In this document: positions 9,513-18,023 of the stretch, piece after piece | Numbering within the stretch: position 1 is the stretch's first letter | Layout of the letters: each line of letters begins with the position of its first letter | Source: Dyella_A sp051962475 | Lineage (GTDB): Bacteria > Pseudomonadota > Gammaproteobacteria > Xanthomonadales > Rhodanobacteraceae | Direction: 5' to 3' | DNA length: 64,000 nt | NCBI RefSeq assembly: GCF_051962475.1 | Contig: NZ_JBQCCF010000069.1 | Coordinates: 62,001 to 126,000 of the forward strand | Notes under the pieces: generated by a model | Told to the model about the DNA's origin: nothing | What the model saw: only the letters and a program-made list of their open reading frames with translations | Databases searched by the model: none | Translations under genes and position numbers: made by a program

Positions 9513-9905
9513 TCACCACTCCAGCGGTGCGGAATCGTCTTCGCCGCCGCCCGTCGCGCCGTCGTCCTCCGCGGCGGCGGCTGGCGCCACGGCGACAGCG
9601 CGCTGCAGCTCCTTGCTGGCCTCGGAGCGGGCGTGGCGTAGCGCCAGCACACAACGCAGGTTGCGCTCCATCTCGGCCAGCGTGATCGGGAAAAACGACG
9701 CCTCGCGATCGCTCACCGTCCAGCTGTCCACCCGGCGCAGGTCCACCGGCACCTGGGCGGCATGCAGCGCCTCCATCACTTCGCGCGAGTCGACCGATCC
9801 CAACTCACAGATCAACCGCCACAGCCAGTTGATGCGCTGGGGATCGATGCCTCGCGTCATCGGCGGGCGGCGGTATGGCAGTCGACTGAGGTCTGGTTCG
9901 TTCAT
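9513..9905 (-). CDS. Small conserved-looking protein of unknown function
   Basis: 130 residues from the ATG at 9905; a longer open frame upstream is probably non-coding because it runs through a tandem duplication and the neighbouring gene. The middle (INWLWRLICELGSVDSREV, then VPVDLRRVDSWTVSD) looks like a helical domain. It vaguely recalls DUF1456 (YehS) repeats in spacing and in the 'V..RRVDSW' pattern, but only one unit is present and I do not assign it. The C-terminus is an Ala-rich, acidic, Gly-rich tail. No signal peptide or membrane segment. It lies between a UbiC-like gene and recC on the same strand, 86 bases before recC. Confidence 0.55.
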   Translation of the reverse strand: MNEPDLSRLPYRRPPMTRGIDPQRINWLWRLICELGSVDSREVMEALHAAQVPVDLRRVDSWTVSDREASFFPITLAEMERNLRCVLALRHARSEASKELQRAVAVAPAAAAEDDGATGGGEDDSAPLEW

Positions 9906-9971
9906 GGCGGTCCCTGGCGATCCGGCGCGGAGACTCCGCGGAAGGCCTACCGATAGCGGCTGCAATCGCGC

Positions 9972-10017
9972 CGGCTTTAGGGCGCGGACCGTGGCGGCTT
10001 TAGGGAACGGACCGCGG
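9972..10017. repeat. 23-base tandem duplication across a stop codon
   Basis: Units 9972-9994 and 9995-10017 (CGGCTTTAGGGNNCGGACCG plus three bases) differ at three positions. The first unit is non-coding; the second contains the last codons and TAA of the gene ending at 10000. Read on the minus strand, the gene could have ended equally well at the second copy before duplication. Confidence 0.85.
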
Positions 10018-10686
10018 CGGATCGAAGGCCAGCACCTGCTCGGTATAGGTCTCGATGAGCGCACTGAACGGGTGGCCGTCACCATCGACCAGCAGCGCCC
10101 GGTGCTGCAGCAGCCGGTGCGGCATGGCCAGCTTGCCCGGGCGATCAGCGGGCAAGCTTCCGGCGCGTTCCCAGCCCGCCGGCAGCGGCGACCACAGCAG
10201 CTCGGCCGACAGCGTGCGCCGACGAAAATGCAGTGGCTGCACCACCTTGCCGAATGGCGCGTCGGTGGTTTCCAGTGTGTGGTTCATGGCGGCAGTGAGG
10301 CGCGCGGGCACGTACCAGTTTTCCGCCTCCGACAGTGTGCGGCCACCGCAGCGCAGCGCCACCCGGCGATAGGCCACCGGTTCATCCGCACCGATGCCGA
10401 GCGCGGCACGCAGATCAGCCGGCAGATCGCGCGACGCACCCTGCATAGGCTCGGCCGTCACCTTGGCCGGCGACGCCATGCCATGCGCGGCGCACCAGCG
10501 CTCGAGCGTCAACGTGGCGCTGTCGTGGCTGAGCAGATCGGCGTTGAGCGTCTGCAGCAACGCCAGTGCCTCGGTGCGGGCCAGCGCGGTGTCGGGCCAG
10601 GCCGGTACCCGCGGCGCGCCATCGGCCCAAGCTGACTGGACGGAAAGGACCGCCATCGCGGCTAGAGTCATCCGCCAGCCATTCAT
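10000..10686 (-). CDS. Secreted UbiC (chorismate lyase)-like protein of unknown role
   Basis: 228 residues. A signal peptide is plain (MNGWRMTLAAMAVLSVQSAWA, cleavage likely after AWA). The mature part has YRRVALRCGGRTLSEAENWY, FGKVVQPLHFRR and a C-terminal segment ending SALIETYTEQVL, which together resemble the UbiC/UTRA-type fold of chorismate pyruvate-lyases. A periplasmic location would be odd for ubiquinone synthesis, so it is more likely a diverged relative than the true UbiC. Its ATG overlaps the stop of the SIMPL gene by four bases (ATGA at 10683-10686), suggesting a two-gene transcript. Function is unknown. Confidence 0.7.
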   Translation of the reverse strand: MNGWRMTLAAMAVLSVQSAWADGAPRVPAWPDTALARTEALALLQTLNADLLSHDSATLTLERWCAAHGMASPAKVTAEPMQGASRDLPADLRAALGIGADEPVAYRRVALRCGGRTLSEAENWYVPARLTAAMNHTLETTDAPFGKVVQPLHFRRRTLSAELLWSPLPAGWERAGSLPADRPGKLAMPHRLLQHRALLVDGDGHPFSALIETYTEQVLAFDPPRSVP

Positions 10687-11447
10687 GGCTTGCCGATCAG
10701 GTACACGGCGTAGATGTCCTGCTGCGCACGCAGGGTCCCCACTCGCAGATCCGGCGGCACAGCTTGACCGTTGTCGTACGACGGCGGGGCCGGTGGCGCC
10801 GGGGGCTCTATCTGCCCACCAGCAAAGCGGGAGCTGCTACCCCATGACCCGGCCTGCACACCATAGGCAAAATCAGGGGCCACCTCGGACACGCTGTATA
10901 CGCCGACGATTTGCACGCCATAGGCCTGCGCAATCTGCTTGGCCGATTCCTGCGAATTGGCCATGGCCTGCTTACGCAGCGCCTGCATGATCGCATCGAG
11001 ATGGCTGCTACCTGCGCCCGTGCCGATGACCTGCACCTCCTCCCCAGCGGGCAGGCCCTTGAGGAACTCGCGAAGCTTCGGCATGGCGTCGAAGGTTGCC
11101 GCAACGTTGCGCGTCACCTGCGTACCGAGGAAGACCGATTTGCCGTCGCGATATTCGGACGCAGGGCCGATCTGCAGGGTGCTCGCCTGCGTGTGGCCCG
11201 TCATCGCCCCGGCTTCTTCCAATGCCGCAAAGATCGCAGCCATATGCTTTTCCACACGCTCGCGCGCATGGTCAGCGAGCGGATCCGTCACCTGAACCTT
11301 GAGGTTGATCGAGAAGCGGTCGGGGAGATAGGTGGTTTCCGCATGCCCGCGCACCAGGATGTGCGACGCGCTGGGAATGGCGTTCACCTGGGCATGCACG
11401 TTCAGGGACACCAACAGCGCCAGCAAATAGCCGAAAGCTCGTTTCAT
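10683..11447 (-). CDS. SIMPL (DUF541, YggE-like) domain secreted protein
   Basis: 254 residues from the ATG at 11447, chosen because it has a strong Shine-Dalgarno sequence (AAAGGAG, 7 bases upstream) and opens a clear signal peptide (MKRAFGYLLALLVSLNVHA). The mature protein begins SHILVRGHAETTYLPDRFSI, the typical SIMPL opening, with the long helix NSQESAKQIAQAYGVQIVGV and the C-terminal beta strand ending in IYAVYLIG. SIMPL proteins are periplasmic and have been linked to oxidative stress tolerance (YggE), with no known enzymatic activity. A Pro/Gly-rich insert lies near residues 210-235. It is translated upstream of, and overlaps, the UbiC-like gene. Confidence 0.85.
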   Translation of the reverse strand: MKRAFGYLLALLVSLNVHAQVNAIPSASHILVRGHAETTYLPDRFSINLKVQVTDPLADHARERVEKHMAAIFAALEEAGAMTGHTQASTLQIGPASEYRDGKSVFLGTQVTRNVAATFDAMPKLREFLKGLPAGEEVQVIGTGAGSSHLDAIMQALRKQAMANSQESAKQIAQAYGVQIVGVYSVSEVAPDFAYGVQAGSWGSSSRFAGGQIEPPAPPAPPSYDNGQAVPPDLRVGTLRAQQDIYAVYLIGKP

Positions 11448-11488
11448 GCTCACTCCTTTGATTCGAAATGCTTCTCTGGCGAAAAACC

Positions 11489-12964
11489 TCACAGCCCCTT
11501 CGCCGCCTGCGCCACGGCGCGGAACAGCGCGCGGCCCTTGTTCATCGTCTCCTCCCACTCCGACGCCGGATCGGAGTCGTAGACGATGCCGGCGCCGGCC
11601 TGCACGTGCAGGCGGCCGTCCTGGATCACCGCGGTGCGGATGGCGATGGCGGTGTCGGCGTCGCCCCACCAGCCGATCCAGCCGATCGCGCCGGCGTAGA
11701 TGTTGCGCTTGACCGGCTCCAGCTCCTGGATGATTTCCAGCGCGCGGATCTTCGGCGCACCGCTGACCGTGCCGGCCGGGAAGGTGGCCTTGAGCACGTC
11801 CATGTACGAGAGCTTGCCGCGTAGCTCGCCCTCGACCTGGCTGACGATGTGCATCACGTGCGAGTAGCGCTCGACCACGAAGGATTCGGTGACCGCTACG
11901 CTGCCCGTCTCGGTGATACGACCCACGTCGTTGCGGCCCAGATCGATCAGCATCACGTGCTCGGCGCGCTCCTTCGGATCGGCCAGCAGCTCGGCTTCGA
12001 GCGCGGCGTCTTCAGCCTCGTCGGCGCCGCGCTTGCGCGTGCCGGCGATCGGGCGCACGACGACCTTGCCGTCCTTCAGCCGGGCCAGGATCTCCGGCGA
12101 GGAGCCGACGATCTGCGTCTTGCCGAGGTCGACGAAGTACATGTACGGCGAGGGATTGAGCGCACGCAGCGCGCGGTACACGTCCACCGGCCGCGCGTTG
12201 AAGCCCACGCTGAGCCGCTGTGACGGCACCACCTGGAAGATGTCGCCGGCGCGGATGTATTCCTTCGCCTTTTCCACCATCGCCTCGAACTCGGCCTTGG
12301 TGAAGGAGGATTTGAAGTCGCTCTCGTCCAGTGCCACCGACTGGGTGAGCTGTGGGTAGGACGCGCCGCCCTGGCGCAGGCGATAGACCAGCGCGTCGAG
12401 CCTACGCTGCGCCTGCGCATAGGCGTGCGGCTGCGACGGATCGGCGTGCACGATCAGGTACAGCCGGCCCTTGAGGTTGTCGAACACCGCGACTTCCTCG
12501 GCCAGCATCAGCAGCACGTCGGGCGTGCCCAGCTCGTCGGGGCGATCCCACTGCGCGAGGCGCGGCTCGATGTAGCCGATCGTCTCGAAACCGAAGTAGC
12601 CGACCAGGCCACCCGAGAAGGCCGGCAGCTGCGGCAACCGCGGCACGTCGTACTGCTGGCGGAGCTTTTCGATTTCGGCCAGCGGATCGTCCAGATGGCG
12701 ACGCTCGGTGACCTCGCCGGCGTCTTCCACCTCCAGCTCGTGGCCGCGCAGGCGGTACACGCGGCGCGCCGGCAGGCCGATGATCGAATAGCGTCCCCAG
12801 GTGGCGCCGCCCTCGACCGATTCGAACAGGAAGGTGTACGGGCCATCGGCCAGCTTCAGGTACACCGACAGCGGCGTGTCGAGGTCGGAAAACACCTCGC
12901 GCACCAGCGGAATGCGCGTGTGGCCCTGGGCCACCAGTGCGTCGAATTCGTCTCGGGAAATCAC
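11489..12964 (-). CDS. trpE: Anthranilate synthase component I
   Basis: 491 residues from a GTG at 12964; the frame extends further but only from here does the sequence match TrpE (ISRDEFDALVAQGHTRIPLV). It converts chorismate to anthranilate with TrpG, the first step of tryptophan synthesis. FLFESVEGG near the N-terminus is the position of the tryptophan feedback site (LLES in E. coli). The chorismate-binding domain carries IAGTRKRGADEAED, VMLIDLGRNDVGR and FPAGTVSGAPKIRA. Length is typical. No trpG lies next to it in this window, and I see no leader-peptide attenuator; the gene downstream is SIMPL, 41 bases away. A candidate -10 lies 35 bases upstream. Confidence 0.95.
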   Translation of the reverse strand: MISRDEFDALVAQGHTRIPLVREVFSDLDTPLSVYLKLADGPYTFLFESVEGGATWGRYSIIGLPARRVYRLRGHELEVEDAGEVTERRHLDDPLAEIEKLRQQYDVPRLPQLPAFSGGLVGYFGFETIGYIEPRLAQWDRPDELGTPDVLLMLAEEVAVFDNLKGRLYLIVHADPSQPHAYAQAQRRLDALVYRLRQGGASYPQLTQSVALDESDFKSSFTKAEFEAMVEKAKEYIRAGDIFQVVPSQRLSVGFNARPVDVYRALRALNPSPYMYFVDLGKTQIVGSSPEILARLKDGKVVVRPIAGTRKRGADEAEDAALEAELLADPKERAEHVMLIDLGRNDVGRITETGSVAVTESFVVERYSHVMHIVSQVEGELRGKLSYMDVLKATFPAGTVSGAPKIRALEIIQELEPVKRNIYAGAIGWIGWWGDADTAIAIRTAVIQDGRLHVQAGAGIVYDSDPASEWEETMNKGRALFRAVAQAAKGL

Positions 12965-12998
12965 GTGGCGTGGGTCCGGCTGATCCAAACAGACGGCT

Positions 12999-13004
12999 AT
13001 TGTA
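12999..13004 (-). promoter_or_regulatory. Candidate -10 box of trpE (TACAAT)
   Basis: TACAAT on the minus strand, 34 bases before the trpE GTG, would give a leader of about 27 bases. No good -35 hexamer is at the usual distance. Confidence 0.35.
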
Positions 13005-13136
13005 GGGGCGAGGCCGCGCCACCGCGCGCCCGCGCGGTCATCGCGGTGCGCGACTGCACGCCGCAGCGCGGGCCGGGATGGCGACGAGGCGCGCGTTGGG
13101 TAAGCTGTCGCGCACCCACCGGAGGGAAACGCGGGC

Positions 13137-14402
13137 ATGGATACGTTCTGCCTGGTGCTTGCGGGCCATCACCTCGCCACCGATGCCGGCGCCGTCGAGG
13201 CGCGGCTGGCTGACGCCTTCGGCATGTCGCCGGACGCCTTCCGCGACAAGGTGTGGCAGCGCGCGCCACTGATCATCCGGCGCGGCCTCGACCAGGCTAC
13301 GGCGCAGGACCAGGCCAGCCAGTTGAGGGCGCTGGGCACCGAAGCGGGCGTGCACCGCGACGAGGAGGCGCTGATCTGGCTGCTGCGCGGCGAGCGCGTG
13401 CTCGGGCCGCTGCCGGCCGGCGCGCGTGACCAGTACGCCCGCCCCGGCGATCGCTGGTGCCACGATGGGGACGCCAGCTGGCAGGCGCTGCCGCTCGCTG
13501 CCACACCGCCGCCGCTGCCCGGGCCCGGCGCCATGCCACCGCCTTTGCCGCCCGGCGCCCGGCGTGGTCGCGGCCGCCCCTTCGCCTGGCTCGGCGGCAT
13601 CGCCGCGGTGCTGGTGCTGGCGTTGCTGTGGCACCAGCATCGCGCCGCCACGCCGGCAGCCAGCGCGCCGCCGGTGCGCTACGTTTCACGCCCACTGCAG
13701 CCGCTGCCGGCTGCCGCCCCAGCGAGCACGGCCACCTGCCCCGCTGGCAGCGCTGCCCAGAACGACGAAGACCGTTTCCTGCTCGCTGGCGGCCAGCGCA
13801 CACTGACCGGCCGCGCGCAGCGCAGCGGCGATGACTACGTAGCCGAGGCGATCGTGCAGCGCGACGACCACTGCCAGCCCAGCGCCGCGCAGCTCTACGT
13901 GTTTCGTCACGGCGCGTTCGTCGGCACGGCGATCGATACGCCGATCGACCCGCGCCGCACCCAGCTGACCGACTTCACGCTCGATGGGCAGGGCCAGCTC
14001 GCCTACAGCCTGCGCCGCTGCGATGGCCGTGCCGGTGGCTGCGGTGAGCCGGAGACCTACCAGACGCACCTGCAGCGCGGCGACGGCGGCTGGGTGCTGG
14101 CCTATGGCGCCACCAGCGCACCGGTGGCGGTGGAGATCATCAGTCGCCCGCCGCCGCGCTATCCGGAGGAGGCGCTGCGGCAACGTCACCAGGGCACCGT
14201 GCTGCTGATGCTCACCATCGATGCTGACGGCCTACCGCGTGAAGTCACGGTGGCCAAATCGAGCGGATTTCCCGAGCTGGATGCCGCCGCGGTAGCTTCC
14301 GCCCGTCAGTGGCGCTTCCGCGCGCTACGCCCCGACGGTGGCGCCACCGCGGCCACCACCAGCGTGCCGGTGCGTTTCCACCTCGACTCGCCGGCGCTAT
14401 AG
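13137..14402 (+). CDS. TonB C-terminal domain protein with an unusual cytosolic N-domain
   Basis: 421 residues; ATG preceded by GGAGGG. Order: a cytosolic N-terminal domain (1-75) with VLAGHHLATDAGAVEARLAD and PLIIRRGLDQATAQDQA, a pattern I associate with small L7/L12-like regulatory domains; a proline-rich linker (PPPLPGPGAMPPPLPPGARR); one membrane helix near 149-166; a periplasmic part with paired cysteines; and a TonB_C domain at about 330-421 (PPPRYPEEALRQRHQGTVLL, ending QWRFRAL). TonB proteins transmit proton-motive force from ExbB/ExbD to outer-membrane receptors, but this one is longer than usual, has no exbBD nearby and carries an extra domain, so an energising role is uncertain. 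It stops six bases inside the convergent kinase gene. Confidence 0.8.
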   Translation: MDTFCLVLAGHHLATDAGAVEARLADAFGMSPDAFRDKVWQRAPLIIRRGLDQATAQDQASQLRALGTEAGVHRDEEALIWLLRGERVLGPLPAGARDQYARPGDRWCHDGDASWQALPLAATPPPLPGPGAMPPPLPPGARRGRGRPFAWLGGIAAVLVLALLWHQHRAATPAASAPPVRYVSRPLQPLPAAAPASTATCPAGSAAQNDEDRFLLAGGQRTLTGRAQRSGDDYVAEAIVQRDDHCQPSAAQLYVFRHGAFVGTAIDTPIDPRRTQLTDFTLDGQGQLAYSLRRCDGRAGGCGEPETYQTHLQRGDGGWVLAYGATSAPVAVEIISRPPPRYPEEALRQRHQGTVLLMLTIDADGLPREVTVAKSSGFPELDAAAVASARQWRFRALRPDGGATAATTSVPVRFHLDSPAL

Positions 14403-16421
14403 CCGCGGACGCGGCATACCGAACAGCTGCAGCGTGAACGCCACGCCGCTGCCGTCGTCCAGATTGCGTGCCAGCGCCACGCCGTCGTGGCGCTCGGCGA
14501 CCAGCCGCACCACGTACAGGCCCAGGCCCAGATGCGGCGCGTCGCCGGGCGTGGCCTTGTCGCGCAGGCTCACCAGCGAATCGAACAGCCGTGCCTGCAT
14601 TGCCTCGGGCAACAGCGGCCCCTGGTTGACCAGGGTGATCTGCGCGCCGCCGTCGATCGCATGCAGCTCCAGCCGCAGCCAACCATCGGCAGGCGTGAAC
14701 GAGAGGGCGTTGTCGAACAGCTTGTCCAGCGCCTGCGCAATCAGCTCGGGCGCGCCGTGGAACGGCAGCGGCGCCTCGGGCAACACGCAGTCGAAGCGCC
14801 GCGTGCCGGCCAGCACGCGGTAGGAGTCGGCGCAGCCACGCACCACGTCGCGCAGGTCGACGTCTTCGGGCTCGGCGGCGGCGATCGCACGCTCCATGCG
14901 GCTGGCTTCGCTCATGGCGCGCACCAGCATGCCCAGGCGAGCGGTGCCGTCGCGCGCGCGATCGAGGTACGGTGCCGCGCCGGCCGGCACGCCGCCCTCG
15001 GCATCGAGCGCGTGCTCCAGGTTGTCCAGCGAGGACTTGACGATCGCCAGCGGGGTGTTGAGTTCGTGCGACAGCTTGGACGCGAGCGTGCGCAGATAAT
15101 CGGTGTAGCCGCCCACCGCCTCGAACAACTTCTCGAAACTGCGCGCGAGGTCACCGACCTCGTCCGGCGCATCGGCCAGCGGAAAGCGGCCCTGGCGAAA
15201 CAGGCCATCCAGACGGCCATCCGCGGCCTGCGCCCGCTCGGCCGCGTCGCGCAGCTTGCCCAGGCGCAGGCTAAGCCGCGTGGCGAAGGCGAGCAGGATG
15301 CCGCCGGCCACCAGCAGCACTGCGAAGCTGGTGAGCAGCAGGCCGAACAGCGCGCGGTTGGCCAGCAGCGGCACCGCACGACTGGCCTGCTCCAGCAGCA
15401 GCACGCCGCGCACGCGGCCGGCGTGCTCGATCGGCACCGCTGCGTCCAGCACCACGCTGGCACGCGTCTCGCCATCACGCCACACCGCGGCCGGCGTGCC
15501 GTGGCGGGCCTGGGTCACCTCGTCGGTGAGCAGGCGCGGCGCATCCTGCATCCACGGCTGCGAGGCCTGTACGCGATCGGCCAGCAGGGAGCGATAGATC
15601 AGCGCAGCGAACCAACCCGGCTGGGCGCCCTGATCGCGATCCGCGTCGCGCCGGCCGCTCTGCGCCAGCAGCCAACCGTCGGGCGACAGCACGCGGGCAT
15701 GCACGTTGTCCGGCGCCAGTTGCGCCAGTTCGTCCGAGAGCGTGCGCGAGTACGCCTGCAGCGGACGCTGCTCGACGGCCAGTGGATCGCCGCCATCGGC
15801 CGGGTCGAACACGCCGATGCCCAGCGCGCTGACCCCGACCGCACGCGGGAGGCGCAACTCGATGCGATAGCCACTGCCGTCTTCCTGCCACTGCGCGGTG
15901 AGCAGGTCCGGCAGACCGTCCACTGGCGGATCCAGCGGGCGCGCGCTGATCGGACCGGGCGCTGCGCTGGCCAGCAGATAGCGTCGCTGCGCGCTGCCGC
16001 GCACCAAGGCCAGCACCACGTGGTCGGCACGCAGTACCAGCGGATCGTCGACCTCGGCGCGGGTGCGGCGGCTGTCGCGCACGTCCAGCCACAGGTAGAG
16101 CCAGCTGGCGTCGCGCGCCAGCAGCAGCTTGCCGCGCGTCCCCACCGGCTCGCTCCACGGCGTGAGCGGCGCCCAGTCATCGCCGTAGCCGTCGACGGTG
16201 ATCGGCGTGTCGGCGTTCTGCACGTACCAGCCCGCACCGCCCTCGGGCAGCATGGCGCCGGTGACGGCGAGGCTGCGCGCGACCGCGCGCGCCGAGGCGG
16301 TGAGCGCCTGCGCCTGGCCGTCGCGCAGCAGGTTTTCCATCTGCCGCACGTACAGCCAGCCGGCCACCGGCAGCGCCAGCGTGCACAGCGCAACGAGCAG
16401 CAGCTTGCGGCGCAGGGTCAT
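14397..16421 (-). CDS. Sensor histidine kinase with CBM9-like sensor domain (sortase-system type)
   Basis: 674 residues from the ATG at 16421. Order: membrane helix 7-24; a periplasmic domain at 72-215 with ITVDGYGDDWAPL, ASWLYLWLDVRD and GYRIELRLPRAVGVSALG, the hallmarks of a CBM9-like carbohydrate-binding fold; a further periplasmic stretch; membrane helix about 358-379; HAMP-like region; dimerisation helix with SHELNTPLAIVKSSLDN (phospho-acceptor His452); and an ATPase domain with the DKLFDNALSFTP N-box and HLGLGLYVVRLVAE G-box. Size and order match the kinase of the 'proteobacterial dedicated sortase system' (TIGR03785 type, from memory). It follows the secreted-protein gene by 19 bases, in one operon with the response regulator. 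No sortase or LPXTG protein is nearby. Confidence 0.85.
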   Translation of the reverse strand: MTLRRKLLLVALCTLALPVAGWLYVRQMENLLRDGQAQALTASARAVARSLAVTGAMLPEGGAGWYVQNADTPITVDGYGDDWAPLTPWSEPVGTRGKLLLARDASWLYLWLDVRDSRRTRAEVDDPLVLRADHVVLALVRGSAQRRYLLASAAPGPISARPLDPPVDGLPDLLTAQWQEDGSGYRIELRLPRAVGVSALGIGVFDPADGGDPLAVEQRPLQAYSRTLSDELAQLAPDNVHARVLSPDGWLLAQSGRRDADRDQGAQPGWFAALIYRSLLADRVQASQPWMQDAPRLLTDEVTQARHGTPAAVWRDGETRASVVLDAAVPIEHAGRVRGVLLLEQASRAVPLLANRALFGLLLTSFAVLLVAGGILLAFATRLSLRLGKLRDAAERAQAADGRLDGLFRQGRFPLADAPDEVGDLARSFEKLFEAVGGYTDYLRTLASKLSHELNTPLAIVKSSLDNLEHALDAEGGVPAGAAPYLDRARDGTARLGMLVRAMSEASRMERAIAAAEPEDVDLRDVVRGCADSYRVLAGTRRFDCVLPEAPLPFHGAPELIAQALDKLFDNALSFTPADGWLRLELHAIDGGAQITLVNQGPLLPEAMQARLFDSLVSLRDKATPGDAPHLGLGLYVVRLVAERHDGVALARNLDDGSGVAFTLQLFGMPRPRL

Positions 16422-16440
16422 GGCGCGAAGCGGCGCAGCA

Positions 16441-17013
16441 TCAGGGCCGGGCGATGGCCGGCAGCGCGGTTGCGCCGCGGCGATAGGTGGTACTTGCCAC
16501 CACGCGCAGCAGCGCATCGAGCAGCGCGCGTCGCTGCGGCTCGTTGGCGGACAGCGTCATCGACCAGCTCAGCCGTACGCCGCTGGCCTGGCCTGGATCG
16601 CAGAACACGACCATGTCGTCGATATGGTCGCTGCCTTCGTACACGTTGGCGGCGCAATGCATTCGCGGGTGCGCAATGGCCAGCGTGGTGTCGCGGCCGG
16701 CCGGATCATGCTGGTGATAGCGCGCGCGGTCGGCGGCGAGCTCGGCGTCCAGCGTTGGCAGCTTGGCGGGCCAGACGTTGAGCACCATCACGCGCTGCGG
16801 TTCGCCTGTCCACTCACCCCGATAGACGACCGCATCCACGCCGATGGCGCGGGCATAGGTGCAGCAGTCCGCTGTCCAGCCCTCCGGGCCGACGCCGGTG
16901 ACCGTCCATGCCGGCGTGCTGCCGTCGCGCGCGCCGCTGGCCAGGATGGACTGGCCGGCGCAGGCGGGCCCGGCGAGCACGAACAGCAACGCAAGCAGCA
17001 GCCATCGCCTCAC
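16441..17013 (-). CDS. Secreted protein co-operonic with the CBM9 two-component system
   Basis: 190 residues from a GTG at 17013, chosen because it forms a GTGA overlap with the regulator stop and directly starts a signal peptide (RRWLLLALLFVLAGPACA). Another GTG is three codons upstream. The mature protein has several cysteines (DCCTYA, MHCAANVYEG, VVFCDPG), so disulfides are likely. I recognise no domain. Its position between regulator and kinase, with a GTGA junction, suggests it works with the sensor kinase in the periplasm, for example as an accessory sensor; that is inference from gene order only. Confidence 0.65.
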   Translation of the reverse strand: MRRWLLLALLFVLAGPACAGQSILASGARDGSTPAWTVTGVGPEGWTADCCTYARAIGVDAVVYRGEWTGEPQRVMVLNVWPAKLPTLDAELAADRARYHQHDPAGRDTTLAIAHPRMHCAANVYEGSDHIDDMVVFCDPGQASGVRLSWSMTLSANEPQRRALLDALLRVVASTTYRRGATALPAIARP

Positions 17014-17699
17014 GGCTTCCACCGGTAGCCCACGCCGTGCACGGTCTCGATCGCGTCGAACTCCGGCGCCAGCGCGATGAACTTCTTGCGGATGCGCTTG
17101 ATGTGCGAGGTGATGGTGGCGTCGTCCACCACCAGCTCAGCCTCGCGCATCAGCTGGTCGCGGTTCTTCACGTGGCCGGGGAAGCGCACCAGCGTGTGCA
17201 CCATCCAGAACTCGGTCACCGTGAGCGGGATCTCCTCGCCGTTCCAGGTAATGCGCATGCGCTCGGATTCGAGCTTGAGCGGCCCGTGCTCGATCACCGT
17301 CTCGCTGGCCGCCGGGGCCTGCATCGAGGCGATGCGGCGGAACAGCGCGGCGATGCGTGCGGCCAGCTGGTGCAGGCTGGTGTCCTTGCTGAGGTAGTCG
17401 TCCGCGCCCAGGCGAAGGCCGGAGATCACGTCGAAATCCGAATCGCGCGCGGTGAGGAAGATGATCGGGAGCGTGGGCGACTTAGCGCGCAGCTCGCGGC
17501 ACAGGTCAAAGCCGCCCTCCGGCTCGTCGCCCAGCCCGATGTCGATGATCACCAGCTCCGGCAGGCGCATGGCGAACGCGCTCGACGCCTCCTGCCGCGA
17601 GCCGTAGCCGCGGGTGTCGTAGCCGAAGCGATTGAGCGCCTCGACGTAGTTGGCGCGGATCAGCGGTTCGTCTTCGACGATGGCGATGCTGCGGCCCAT
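17010..17699 (-). CDS. OmpR-type response regulator of the CBM9 kinase (sortase-system type)
   Basis: 229 residues. Receiver domain at 1-120 with IAIVEDEPLIRANY (acidic pocket), VIIDIGLGDE (phospho-acceptor Asp near 53) and the conserved FLTARD Thr; C-terminal winged helix with LTVTEFWMVHTLVRFPG, DATITSHIKRIRKKF and HGVGYRWKP. It resembles the regulator of the dedicated sortase system (TIGR03787 type, from memory), which differs from most OmpR members in the long WMVHTLVRFPGHVKNRDQLM segment. A good Shine-Dalgarno (GAAGGAAG) precedes the ATG. First gene of the three-gene operon; promoter region shared with two small divergent genes. Confidence 0.88.
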   Translation of the reverse strand: MGRSIAIVEDEPLIRANYVEALNRFGYDTRGYGSRQEASSAFAMRLPELVIIDIGLGDEPEGGFDLCRELRAKSPTLPIIFLTARDSDFDVISGLRLGADDYLSKDTSLHQLAARIAALFRRIASMQAPAASETVIEHGPLKLESERMRITWNGEEIPLTVTEFWMVHTLVRFPGHVKNRDQLMREAELVVDDATITSHIKRIRKKFIALAPEFDAIETVHGVGYRWKP

Positions 17700-17891
17700 G
17701 GGATCGACTTCCTTCGCGTCCGTGAGTGGATGGCGCGCAGCGTGCTATGCGTGGGTGCGCGGTGCAAGCCGCTTTCGCCCTGTGCCCGCGATTTGCCCCA
17801 AGCGATCGCCCCACCGGCCGCAATATGCCGCCCGCCGTGCCCGTGCCGGGCGCCTGATGGACACCGCCGCCCGCAACCGAAGGACTTTCCC

Positions 17892-18011
17892 ATGGCCCGC
17901 CCCGCCGCCGATGACGTCGACCGCAATGCCGAACTGCACGGCTTCGAACCGCTGCGCGTGGTGCTGGCGATCGGCGCCTTGCTGCTCGGGCTCGTGATGG
18001 GCATGCACTGA
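17892..18011 (+). CDS. Small single-helix membrane protein (39 residues)
   Basis: Opens with ATG at 17892 behind AAGGA (spacing about 8) and stops at 18009. The N-terminal half is polar (DDVDRNAELHGFEPLR) and the C-terminal half is one hydrophobic helix (VVLAIGALLLGLVMGMH), so it is a short tail-anchored-looking membrane protein. It is divergent from the response regulator by about 190 bases and followed 12 bases later by a second tiny gene with its own strong ribosome site. No family is recognised; support comes from the ribosome sites, the hydrophobic segment and the terminator after the second gene. Confidence 0.5.
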   Translation: MARPAADDVDRNAELHGFEPLRVVLAIGALLLGLVMGMH

Positions 18012-18023
18012 GGAGGACGCCTG

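Noticed and set aside
14487..16781. A 764-codon plus-strand frame opposite the CBM9 kinase
   Set aside because: Shadow frame; the minus-strand protein has all kinase boxes.
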